Source: Lampris incognitus (Eukaryota; Chordata; Actinopteri; Lampriformes; Lampridae). From it: a stretch of 64,000 nucleotides of DNA. The stretch lies in NCBI RefSeq assembly GCF_029633865.1, contig NC_079217.1, positions 52,090,979 through 52,154,978 of the forward strand, read 5' to 3'. This document shows, one piece after another, positions 10,621-20,219 of this stretch; the stretch's first letter is position 1; each line of letters starts with the position of its first letter. The position numbers were made by a program, and so were the translations under genes. The notes below the pieces were generated by a model. It worked only from the letters and a program-made list of their open reading frames with translations. It did not search any database and had not been told where the DNA came from.

Positions 10621-10763
10621 ATTTAACTACTAATAAGACACGTTAGCCCCTAGCTAACGGGTCTGACCCTTTAGCCGAGCGGTTAGTGATGTCGCCTTGT
10701 GGTGCAGTACACCCCGAATCGAATCCCGCACCGGGCAAGAAAATAACCGGTTACAAATGTATC
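10621..10763 (+). mobile_element. tRNA-derived SINE
   Basis: Plus-strand copy of the family at 8491-8629, with the same tRNA-like A and B boxes and the same leader. It ends at ATAACCGGTTACA, where a hAT-like fragment begins. Confidence 0.7.
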
Positions 10764-10950
10764 AGTAAAAGTAGCGAGACGAATGTAGCCCAATGTAACG
10801 AAGTAAATGTACACATATTTTATCACAAATGTACTCGAGTAAGAGTAAAAAGTATTCTGCAAAACAACTACTCTTCGAGGTACAATTTATTTTAAAAAGT
10901 ACTCAAGCACATGTAATGGAGTAAATGTACCGCGCTACTACCCACCACTG
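10764..10950 (-). mobile_element. Non-autonomous hAT-like fragment
   Basis: On the minus strand the segment begins CAGTGGTGGGTAGTAGCG, a typical hAT-like terminus in fish, followed by repeated GTACATTTACT-like motifs. Only one terminus is identifiable. Confidence 0.55.
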
Positions 10951-10951
10951 C

Positions 10952-11078
10952 ATTGGAGATGGGTTCAAACTCTTCTACCATGGTGCGAATCGGAGGAGAA
11001 ATGGATTCGGGGTAATTCTGAAGGAAGAGTATATCAAGAGTGTGCTGGAGGTGAAGAGAGTGTCGGACAGAGTGATTT
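10952..11078 (+). pseudogene. RTE-type LINE endonuclease fragment
   Basis: About 42 codons read GFKLFYHGANRRRNGFG... and EVKRVSDRV, which matches the exonuclease-endonuclease-phosphatase part of RTE-clade LINEs (the 'craniofacial development protein 2-like' annotations in fish). It is cut off by the next element at 11078. Confidence 0.6.
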
Positions 11079-11695
11079 TTTTTTAGATTTATTTATTTAA
11101 CCAGGAGGATCCCGTTGAGATTACAAACCTCTTTTTCAAGGGAGACCTGGCCAAGATAGGCAGCAGCAATTAGAAAGCACAGTTACAAAATCACACAGCT
11201 GCAAAATTACACATTTGAAAACACAAACAAGAGACAAAAACAATTAGAAAAATAGTAAATTACAAGCAAATTATAAAAAACAAGTACATGTTGGGAAATC
11301 AGCTTCAAGTACTCTCAATTAAAGGTGCAGAATGAACAAAAGCCTCTTTACCCAATTCAGTGCGGGCATATGGAACAGAAAGCAACACACAGTCAAGAGA
11401 ACGAAAGGAGTAAGGGCCAGCACTTCTCAGTGCAAATAAGTCACAAATGTAGGAAGGCAGTAGACCGAGGATTGCCTTATATATAAAAGTATACCAATGA
11501 CTGAGCCTTTGGGTGGCCAGAGCAGGCCGTCCCACCCGAGCACACAACTCACAGTGATGTGGCAATGATTTGCAATTAGTAATAAATCTCAAAGAAGAAT
11601 GGTGGGCAGTGTCTAACGTGCGGAGACACTGAGCAGAAGCATTCACATACAAAACATCTCCATAATCCAGCACAGGTAAAAAGGTGGCAGCAACA
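11079..11695 (-). mobile_element. LINE remnant, 3' end (RT C-terminus and 3' UTR)
   Basis: A minus-strand frame at 11305-11673 reads SLRFITNCKS, RLSHWYTFIYKAILGLLPSY and ARTELGKEAF, characteristic of the post-RT C-terminal region of L2/Rex1-group LINEs. The 3' UTR side (11079-11300) contains the TTTATTTAACCAGGAGGATC block that I recall as common in fish repeats. It is 5'-truncated. The exact clade is not certain. Confidence 0.65.
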
Positions 11696-11739
11696 AGTCG
11701 CTTTTTTTACATTTAAAGAAAAACACAACTTATTTCGAA

Positions 11740-12345
11740 AATAAAAACCCAGTTTCAGCCTTAGCTTTGATGAGTATCAAGCTGGAGGTTGAAGGTGTAT
11801 TGATGAATGTTATCAGCGCATATAGCAAATTAGCAGCTAGGGGGTTGGCTGCCCTTGTTAAACAAATAAAAAGGTTTGTTTTGAGTGTTTTACAGTTGCT
11901 GTTGAAGTAGCTGTTCTCAGTTCAGGGATACTATTCCATAGTTTAGGACCATATACACTTAACGCTGCTTCACCGTAAGTCTTCCATTTATGCTCTTGTA
12001 ATATTTAGAGGAAGAATGGCCATAAATCTGAAGACTTGACCAGGAGCACATTTATGCAACATGTCATTAAAGTAGTCTGGCGCATGTCCATTTAAAGATT
12101 TTTGAATAAGTAAAGGAATCATAAAATCTATTCTAGCACTGTTTGGCAGCATGTGAGGTGATTTCAGAATACAAGTAAGGAGACACTTTTTTCTTTGTTC
12201 TTGTTCTAATCTAACCACAGTGGTCTGGACAGGCTTCTTGGGCAATCCTGACAGTAACGCATTTCAATACTCGAGCCTACTAGTAAAAAATGCACGCAAC
12301 GTTTTCTCAATATCAGGCAGGGAGATGAAAGAAAAGAGAAAGAAA
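11740..12345 (-). mobile_element. LINE remnant, RT C-terminal part
   Basis: The minus strand reads FFTSRLEY and LLSGLPKKPVQ, then SARIDFMIPLLIQKSLNG (11988-12245), matching the C-terminal region of L2-type LINE proteins. Stops and frame changes are present. It appears to be one copy with 12714-12965, split by the SINE between them. Confidence 0.6.
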
Positions 12346-12713
12346 AGCGCCACTTTATTTTTTTGTCATTGTACAGTTTTGTATTTGTTTTGTTTTTTGT
12401 TATAATGAAATTTGTCTTCTGCATTTAACCCATCCTATTGTGTAGGAGCAGTGGGCAGCTGCAGCAGCCGGGGACCAACTCCCCTTCTTCTTTCCATTGC
12501 CTTGCTCAGGGGCTCAGACAGGAGTATTAACCCTAACATGCATGTCTTTCTGATGGTGGGAGGAAACCGGGGGAACCGGAGGAAACCCACGCAGACACGG
12601 GGAGAACATGCAAACTCCACACAGAAAGAACCTGGGATGGCCTGGGGTTCGAACCCACGATTTTTTTGCTGTGAGGCAACAGTGCTAACCGCTGGGCCAG
12701 TGTGCCACCAGCT
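12346..12713 (-). mobile_element. tRNA-derived SINE (GGCACGGTGG-type family, variant body)
   Basis: The tRNA-like head lies at the right end: on the minus strand GTGGCACACTGGCCCAGCGG, with B box GGGTTCGAACCC. The body shares the GGAGAACATGCAAACTCCAC block with other copies. The tail side (TCTGCATTTAACCCATCCTA) differs from the ATGGATGG-tailed copies but matches 36070-36430. It interrupts the LINE remnant around it. Confidence 0.75.
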
Positions 12714-12965
12714 TAACCTTTTGGGATATTTTTCAGTCGATGGCCCCTAATGGCAGTGTTTACAAACTGAACAATAAGGGATCTTACTCTTTGAGATGAG
12801 AAGCCATCTATAGAAGCAAAATAGTCCCAAATTGTATTATAGGATTAAAACCACTTTAGCACAATACCCGAGAGGCCAGCCTACTTGTCTAGTCGACCGA
12901 GCAGTATAATGTGGTCGACAGTGTCAAAAGCAGCACTTGGATTAAAAAGTAGAAAGATGGATAGT
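12714..12965 (-). mobile_element. LINE remnant, RT palm region
   Basis: The minus strand reads FNPSAAFDTVDHIILLGRLDK, then GLSGIVLKWF and DYFASIDGFSS, the SAAFDTVDH..LL.RL signature of L2-group reverse transcriptases including the first catalytic Asp. In-frame stops occur, so it is dead. Confidence 0.65.
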
Positions 12966-13180
12966 TTGCTGGTGTCACGGTTGACTCTGATGTTATTTAA
13001 CAATTTCAGGCCATTTCAGGGCCGTGCTTGGCCAGGATGAAACGTCTCAAGTATGCGGTTTATGTTTAAAGCCCTTGAAAACTTGTTTTCAGATATCAGA
13101 AACGTCTATATGATATCAAAGATGTGCGACTTCAAAAGTATTAATCAAACCTTTTTTTTAAAATAAAAAGAGCATTAACT

Positions 13181-13601
13181 CCCCCCTTTTCTCCCCAATT
13201 ATACCGGGCCAATCACCCCGCTCTCCGAGCCGTCCCGGTCGCTGCTCCATGCCCTCTGCCGATATGGGGGGGGGGGCCGCAGACTACCACATGCCTCCTC
13301 CGATACACCTGGAGTCACCAGCCGCTTCTTTTCACCTCACAGCGAGGAGTTTCGCCAGGGGGTCGTAGCGCGTGGGATGATCACGCTACCCCCCCCCCTA
13401 ACAGACGCCCCGACCGACCAGAGGAGGCGCTAGTGCACCGACCAGCACACATACCCACATCCGGCTTCCCACCCGCAGACACGGCCAATTGTGTCTGTAG
13501 GGACGCCCGACCAAGCCGGAAGTAACACGGGGATTCGAACCGACGATCCCCGTGTTGGTAGGCAACGGAATAGACCGCTACGCTACCCAGACACCCCTAA
13601 A
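13181..13601 (-). mobile_element. tRNA-derived SINE, family B
   Basis: Full-length copy. On the minus strand the head is GGGTGTCTGGGTAGCGTAGC with B box GGTTCGAATCCC, followed by a body of about 400 bp. It is flanked by AGCATTAACT at 13171-13180 and 13602-13611, a target-site duplication. Confidence 0.85.
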
Positions 13602-13920
13602 AGCATTAACTTTTAAATTTTCACAAATCTCATGTGATGTAGCTGATAAGGACTGTGTGGGTGTGATCCGATCTCACCATCACTGAGAGTTTTGTCTCCC
13701 CTGCAGCTACGCAGTAACAGCTGGTGTTCTGCCAGAAACGGCAGCACCACGCACGATCAGCATGGTTTAGCCATACATCTGCGAACCGTCAGATTTTGAT
13801 TTTCCTGAGAATGAACCAGAGGTCCCCAGAAAACTGACATTGCTCTGCTAAACCTTCACCCAAACAGTGAGTTGGGCTGCCATCACACTGGACGTCCTTT
13901 TAACGTCAGGCATGTTTTAA

Positions 13921-13978
13921 CAGCCTTGTTTTTTTTTCCTACCCGCATTCCGGGAACTTTGCCTCTGATTGGCTAGTA
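13921..13978 (-). repeat. Inverted partial copy of the 130-bp promoter-like unit
   Basis: The reverse complement reads TAGCCAATCAGAG...TCCCGGAATGCGGGTAGG, matching the start of the 14031-14419 units with a short deletion that removes the GC box. It faces the array across a spacer of about 50 bp. Confidence 0.6.
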
Positions 13979-14006
13979 CTCGTTGCCTCCGTTGATTAGG
14001 TTGGTT

Positions 14007-14032
14007 AAGGTTAGGGTTAGGGATAGGGTTAG
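14007..14032 (+). repeat. Short interstitial telomere-like tract
   Basis: About four imperfect TTAGGG hexamers lie directly before the first 130-bp unit. It is too short to say more. Confidence 0.5.
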
Positions 14033-14419
14033 CCAATCAGAGATAGAGTAGGGGCGGGTCTTCCCGGAATCCAGGTGGGAAAAATAACAACGCGTTTTAC
14101 GGCCAGGCGTGCCGTCAAGTTGGACGTTTTTTCAGCAGCCCGAAGCGTCTCATCACCGCTAGCCAATCAGAGACAGAGTAGGGGCGGGTCTTCCCGGAAT
14201 CCCGGTGGGGGAAATAACAACGCGTTTTACGGCCAGGCGTGCCGTCAAGTTGGACGTTTTTTCAGCAGCGCGAAGCGTCTCGCCACCGCTAGCCAATCAG
14301 AGACAGAGTAGGGGCGGGTCTTCTCGGAATCCGGGTGGGAAAAATAACAACGCGTTTTACGGCCAGGCGTGCCGTCAAGTTGGACGTTTTTTCAGCAGCG
14401 CGAAGCGTCTCGCCACTGC
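14031..14419 (+). repeat. Three tandem 130-bp units with CCAAT and GC boxes
   Basis: Units start at 14031, 14161 and 14291 with a period of exactly 130 bp and differ at only a few bases. Each begins AGCCAATCAGAGA (CCAAT box), then AGTAGGGGCGGGTC (Sp1-type GC box), then AACGCGTTTTACGGCC and GTCAAGTTGGACG. The open frames crossing the units have no family resemblance. It may be an amplified promoter or the amplified terminus of a transposon, since a partial inverted copy lies at 13921-13978. Confidence 0.85.
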
Positions 14420-15055
14420 TATGCTAGGTTGCCGGAGAATCAGCCGTCAATCACTTGCCTGCCGGCGTTAGCAATAAGTGAATTAGCCATGTAAGTCTGT
14501 CTTATCATTACTTCTTAAACAGCTACAACTGCTTTAACCAGATATCTCTTTTAACTGCCAATACCATTTATTCCCCTGAACAAAGACAGGCTGACAGCTC
14601 TTGGCTCTCTCTCCTCCATGCAGCCCTGTTGTAAGGAGTTTAACTGAGGGAGCCCCGCTGCTTTGTGCCTCCGATCTGACAGCGGACAAACGGCGGCGGT
14701 GGTGTCGGCTGCTTTTCTATTCGCGGCTTTTTTCAACATTTTTCTTCTTCTTTAAACAGGGCTCCTGTAACCAAGGTTACAGTACATAACCTTTGTTGAC
14801 TGAATGAAGAACGGCCTCTCCGATATCTACTAACTCTGAAACATCAAATCTGAGATTGGTCCGTTTCCATTAAAAATGACAATCCATATTTTGTTGTATT
14901 AAAAAATGTCATTTTTGATCTCCCCCCTCCCACTGGCATTTTAGCAGCAACAGCCACTGCATTTATTGGCTCTCTGTCATTGCTCCTCAAAATGTTCTTT
15001 GCTTTGGCGGCGGTGGATTCATCGTTCCTGCCAAGTATTCAAATGTAACGGCGCC
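14420..15055. other. Unannotated stretch downstream of the promoter-like array
   Basis: No recognisable coding exon. A moderately CpG-rich block at 14640-14735 could be 5' untranslated sequence if the array is a promoter, but no start codon leads a recognisable protein. Confidence 0.35.
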
Positions 15056-16533
15056 TGTACAGGACATACAGGACATACAGGACGTACAGGACGTACAGGA
15101 CATACAGGACGTACAGGACGGACAGGACATACAGCACATACAGGACGTACAGGACATACAGGACGTACAGGACGTACAGGATGTACAGGACATACAGGAC
15201 GTACAGGACATACAGGACGTACAGGACATACAGGACATACAGGACGTACAGGACATACAGGACATACAGGACGTACAGGACGGACAGGACATACAGCACA
15301 TACAGGAAGTACAGGATACACAGGACGTACAGGACGTACAGGACATACAGGACGTACAGGACGTACAGGACATACAGGACGTACAGGATACACAGGACGT
15401 ACAGGACATACAGGACGTACAGGACATACAGAACATACAGGACGTACAGGACGTACAGGACATACGGGACACACAGGACACACAGCAAATACAAGACGTA
15501 CAGGACGGAGAGGACATACAGGACGTGCAGGACGTAAAGGACGTACAGGACGTGCAGGACGTACAGGACGTACAGGACATACAGGACGTACAGGACATAC
15601 AGCACATACAGCACATACAGGACGTGCAGGACATACAGGACATACAGGACATGCATGACATACAGGACATACAGGACGTACAGGACGTACAGGATGTACA
15701 GGACATGCAGGATGTACAGGACGTACAGGACGGACAGGACATACAGGACATACAGGACGTACAGGACACACAGGACATACAGCACATACAGGACATGCAT
15801 GACATACAGGACGTACAGGACGTACAGGACGGACACGACATACAGGACATACAGGACGTACAGGACACACAGGACGTACAGGACATACAGGACATGCATG
15901 ACATACAGGATGTACAGGACATACAGGATGTACAGGACATGCAGGATGTACAGGACGTACAGGACATACAGGACGTACAGGACGTACAGGACATACAGGA
16001 CACACAGGACGTACAGGACATACAGGACATACAGGACGTATAGGACACACAGGACGTACAGGACGTGCAGGACGTACAGGACATACAGGACACACAGGGC
16101 GTACAGGATATACAGGACGTACAGGACATACAGGACGTACAGGACATACAGGACATACAGGACATACAGGACGTATAGGACACACAGGACGTACAGGACG
16201 TGCAGGACGTACAGGACACACAGGGCGTACAGGATATACAGGACGTACAGGACATACAGGACGTACAGGACATACAGGACACACAGGACGTACAGGACAT
16301 ACAGGACATACAGGACGTATAGGACACACAGGACGTACAGGACGTGCAGGACGTACAGGACATACAGGACACACAGGGCGTACAGGATATACAGGACGTA
16401 CAGGACATGCAGGATGTACAGGACATACAGGATATACAGGACATACAGGATATACAGGACGTACAGGACATGCAGGATGTACAGGACATACAGGACATAC
16501 AGGACATGCAGGACATACAGGACATGCAGGACA
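15056..16533. repeat. 9-bp satellite array (TACAGGACR)n
   Basis: About 164 tandem copies of a 9-bp monomer, TACAGGACG/A, with scattered variants such as CACAGGACG, TGCAGGACG and TATAGGACA. The monomer has no stop in any of six frames and its length is a multiple of three, so long frames of Tyr-Arg-Thr, Val-Gln-Asp or Ser-Cys-Thr repeats arise on both strands. They are artefacts. The right third has higher-order periodicity: GTATAGGAC recurs at 16038, 16173 and 16317 (135 and 144 bp apart, 15 and 16 monomers). Confidence 0.97.
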
Positions 16534-16945
16534 GACGAACCCATAAAACACATCTTCAAATCAAATTACCCCGTGTTGCTGAAATGATCAAGTTATCAAT
16601 GTGAATATAAATCAAATCCATATTGAACCCCGATCTACAGAAACACTGGTTTATGTTAGGCTCACTGAATATTATCTCAAATACACAATATCACACAATT
16701 GGCCTTTTGCAAAGTCCCGCCCCCCTTAGTTACTGTTGCTGTGCCCGTCAAGCATTTCAGAACTATCCAGGAAGTAGCCGGAAAACACCAAAACATGAAG
16801 GAAGAAATCAGCGCATTGTGTGGGTGAAAGTAACAGTAATAATACGTTAGCTGTATTAGCTAGCAATACTAGCTAGTAGCAAGCTTAGCTTGGAGCAGAC
16901 AGGTATTTGTGTTGCTTTGGGATGGATTACGCTGGCCATGGGGTC
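16534..16945. other. No recognised gene
   Basis: AT-rich sequence between the satellite and the THAP-like remnant. Nothing recognised. Confidence 0.4.
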
Positions 16946-16947
16946 TG

Positions 16948-17139
16948 CTATACTGCCAAATCTATTGCCGACATTGCGCTTCTTGCGTTCTGGGTTTCGG
17001 GAAGGGAAAGAAAATTACTCCCCTCCAAACTTTTCACATATCTAGTATCTGATTTGCAGATCCCATAGGCACACCGCTTCAGCATTTTGCTGTGTGTTGG
17101 ACCAGCACCGTTCTGGGGCGGTACTTTGCGAAAGGTCAA
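16948..17139 (-). pseudogene. THAP-like domain remnant
   Basis: The 63-codon minus-strand frame contains KRCAYGICKSDTRY, followed by EGSNFLSLPE. This resembles the start of a THAP-type zinc finger (C-x-x-x-C-x-S-D-x-R-Y, then a Phe/Pro-rich turn) as found in several fish transposon-derived proteins. The downstream C and H ligands, and any further exon, are not visible. A DNA-binding fragment of a P-element- or Kolobok-like transposon is my inference. Confidence 0.4.
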
Positions 17140-17149
17140 TTATTCTATG

Positions 17150-18780
17150 TATTGCACAAACTGAAAAAATACAATTAAAAATAATTAAATTCAAATGAAT
17201 TGAAGGGAAAAGGGATAAAGTGGCTGTCTTTAATGACAGAATTATAGAATTAACATTTTAGCTGTGCAGCAAAGTCATCAGTAACATTAAAGCTGGACTT
17301 TCCTCATGTCCATATCATACATAAACACAAAGATGACTACATGCACTTCTGAAGAGTCACAGATAGGAATGTATAGACAGAGAGAGAGGGGGGGGGGGAT
17401 TTAAGTCGGCCACATCCGAACTGGTTTCAGGACAGCCGTAAGACAAGGTTCCGCTCGAAGACACACGTCCACATCCAACCAGGTGCCTTCAGGCACAGTT
17501 TAGGTCAAGAGATGGAAAGCGTCTGTCTCACACATACACATACACAAACTGCAACACAACACAAACTACTAACTGCAGACTGTGTACAACTGAACTTTCA
17601 TCATGCGACGTCTTGTCTTCGTGTGTGAGTAGAGAAGTGGACAGACACTTCCTCCGTGATGTGAAGGACACCGGACATCGTTGCCTTAGCTTGGTACCAA
17701 ATCTAATGCTGTGTACAATGTTGACAGATGACAGGACGATGTGTTGTTGTCGTTGTTGTTTGCGTGTGTGTGTGTGTGTCTCAATAAGCATACAGGATGC
17801 AGAAACAAAAATTGACTGAGGGAGACCAAGACAGATGGGGTGAGTGAGTGAGAGACAGAGAGAAGAGGGTGGAAGTACGAACGACGCCGGTAGAAGACAA
17901 TAACATCAGTGTGGGTGTGCGGGAGCCACAGACCAGGTTAGAGAAATGCCGCCGTCTCAGTCATAACCCCCCCTCCCCCCTCCCCCGGGCCCATCTCGGG
18001 GGCCATAACCATATATTACACCACGCCACCATTAGCCATGAACTTGGGCCGGGCAGTTACAGACGTGCTATAAATAAGCCGCTGTACCGCTGCAAGGGAT
18101 GGTCAGGCTGTGAAGTGTCCTCACAAGCAGGGCTGGATAACATGGGGGGGGGGGGGGGGGGCAAACGTGTTTTGGCAGGAGGTGCGTGGTGTGGAGGCAG
18201 GCAGAATCAGAAGCGGCCTTAGCGGGCCGACGACATCCATCTGTGTCTAAATACCCTCTTTCGCCCTTTATGTGTGTGGCTGAGCAGGGATAGAAGGGCC
18301 GCCTGAGGACACCTGGACCACTCTGGACCGGTCTTGAGTTCTCGCAGAAGAAGGAAGCAAGACCTGTTTAACCGGCGACTATTGTCTCGTTGCCAACTTC
18401 CCATCCTGAAAGGGAAAATGCATCCCAGTGCCAAATCTGCACTGTTTGTGTGCTGTGCAATAGAAGACACACCTCACAGACACACACAGACACACACAGA
18501 CACACACACACACACAGTGTACCAGAGCCCCTTTCTGTGTCCTTCAAACAGGCGGCCTGAAACTTCAGCAACATTTATAGCTATAACTGATAGTTTTAGA
18601 CGATAGCTTGCAGGGAACCAAGTTAAAGCCATTGGACGCAGTGGTGGTGGTGGTGGCCGCCATTTTGATAAAGGCCGTCCCTGAGCGGCGCAGGATTTCG
18701 TTATTTAGAATTTCAAATGTTGGACATTTTTCCATTATTCACATGGGGGAACTGCTGGATATTTGAAACTCCTTGAGTTT
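17150..18780. other. No recognised gene; simple-sequence patches
   Basis: Contains a G run at 17388-17398, a TG run at 17763-17780, C-rich tracts near 17968-17990, a G run at 18145-18161 and imperfect CA repeats at 18480-18517. No exon, SINE or transposon domain is recognised. Confidence 0.4.
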
Positions 18781-18783
18781 TGA

Positions 18784-18784
<1 letters not shown>

Positions 18785-18825
<41 letters not shown>
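18785..18825. repeat. (CA)n microsatellite
   Basis: About 20 CA dinucleotides. Confidence 0.95.
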
Positions 18826-18827
<2 letters not shown>

Positions 18828-18934
18828 GAAAGGAATATCCATGTTACATTGCAGATAAATAAAAGCCATAAATGACACCAAATTATTTCCCAATGGCGAG
18901 GTCTTTTTTTTTTATTTTAAGGTAGGGCATATCC

Positions 18935-19120
18935 TTACTGGTCGCATCACAGCAAGAAGGTCCTGGGTTTGAGCCCCAGGGTAGTCTAACCTTGGGGGGG
19001 GGGGGTCGTCCCAGGTCATCCTCTGTGGCGGCCTGGGGGCCTGTCCCGGCCTGCCGCCCTCCCAGCCTGCCGCCCAATGACTGCTGGGATAGGCTCCAGC
19101 ACCCCACGACCTTGAAAGCA
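18935..19120 (+). mobile_element. tRNA-derived SINE, family A (internally deleted)
   Basis: Recognised by TCACAGCAAGAAGGTCCTGG, CAATGACTGCTGGGATAGGC and the 3' end GCAGGATAAGCGG. The central block present in full copies is missing and the tRNA-like 5' end is eroded. Confidence 0.75.
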
Positions 19121-19385
19121 GGATAAGCGGTCTGGATAATGGATGGATGGATGGATAATGGATGGATGGATAATGGATGGATGGAACATAGTGGCAGGGC
19201 TAAGCAGGATAAGCGGTCTGGATAATGGATGGATGGATGGATAATGGATGGATGGATGGGTGGAACATAGTGGCAGGGCTAAGCAGGATAAGCGGTCTGG
19301 ATAATGGATGGATGGATGGATAATGGATGGGTGGAACATAGTGGCAGGGCTAAGCAGGATAAGCGGTCTGGATAATGGATGGATA
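19121..19385 (+). repeat. Minisatellite built from the SINE-A tail
   Basis: The unit GGATAAGCGGTCTGGATAAT + (GGAT)n + ACATAGTGGCAGGGCTAAGCA starts at 19121, 19207, 19286 and 19357. Periods vary with the number of GGAT tetramers (86, 79, 71 bp). The ACATAGTGGCAGGGCT segment is not part of the SINE consensus seen elsewhere but matches the flank of the SINE at 36701. Confidence 0.85.
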
Positions 19386-19682
19386 TCCTTACTGACACAG
19401 GGACTCAAACCCTGAACATGAGCTAACTTTGCTAGCTTACCCGAGCCTCTTATTCAGCGTGAATTAGAATAGCCGAGAGCTGTAGAATATCTCAACCTAT
19501 ATGTAAGCGAAAAATGCCGATGGGCTCCTTGTGCTGTGGAAAACAGCGCCCCCCAGTGAACACAAGCAGAAGGTAAGAGGTACTGAAAGAAAACACGCCA
19601 CCAGAGTACAGCTCATACGCCTATCAAACGTACCACCGATGATTATCTTTAAAAAATAATCCTTTAACAAATACCATTACGT

Positions 19683-20196
19683 GGGCGTCCGGGTAGCGTA
19701 GCGGTCTATTCTGTTGCCTACCAACACGGGGATCGCCGGTTCGAATCCCCGCGTTACCCCCGCCTTGGTCGGGCGTCCCTACAGACACAAGTTGGCCGTG
19801 TTTGCGGGTGGGGAGCCGGATGTGGGTAAGTGTGCTGGTCGCTGCTCCGCCCCCTCTGCCGATCCGGGGAGGGCTGCAGACTACCACATGCCTCCCCTGA
19901 TACACGTGGAGCAGCTTCTTTTCACCTGACAGTGAGGAGTTTCGCCAGGGGGACGTGGCGCGTGGGAGGATCACGCTACCCCCCCCCCCCAAAAAAAAAC
20001 AAGCGCCCCGACCCACCAGAGGAGGCACTAGTGCAGCGACCAGGACACATACCCACAGCCGTCTCCCCACCCGCAGACACGGCCAATTGTGTCTGTAGGG
20101 ACGCCCGACCAGCCGGAGGTAACACGGGGATTCGGACCGGCGAACCCCGTGGTGGTAGGCAACGGGGCAGACCGCCACACCACCAGGACATCCCGA
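19683..20196. mobile_element. Inverted, chimeric family-B SINE
   Basis: A plus-strand head (GGGCGTCCGGGTAGCGTAGC, B box GGTTCGAATCCCC) runs to about 19845. It joins a minus-strand body that ends in a second, minus-strand head at 20196. The two heads are inverted, giving a predicted hairpin with arms of about 160 bp. This is either one SINE inserted into another or an inversion during reverse transcription. No clear target-site duplication was found. Confidence 0.75.
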
Positions 20197-20219
20197 CACC
20201 GACCTTCGTAACTAACACA

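Noticed and set aside
14007-14032. Telomere end
   Set aside because: Only about four imperfect hexamers, flanked on both sides by unrelated sequence.
14075-14471. Repeated ORFs starting MGKITTRFTARR / MGEITTRFTARR
   Set aside because: They restate the 130-bp tandem unit and overlap CCAAT and GC boxes; no family resemblance.
15056-16533. CRISPR-like array
   Set aside because: There is no spacer; it is a contiguous short-period satellite in a vertebrate genome.
14966-16604. Long open frames on both strands (up to 512 codons) across the 15-16.5 kb region
   Set aside because: They come from a stop-free 9-bp tandem repeat; composition is three repeating residues in each frame.
18985-19408. 130-codon frame with His-Pro-Ser-Ile-His repeats
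   Set aside because: Generated by the GGAT tetramer tail of a SINE and its minisatellite.
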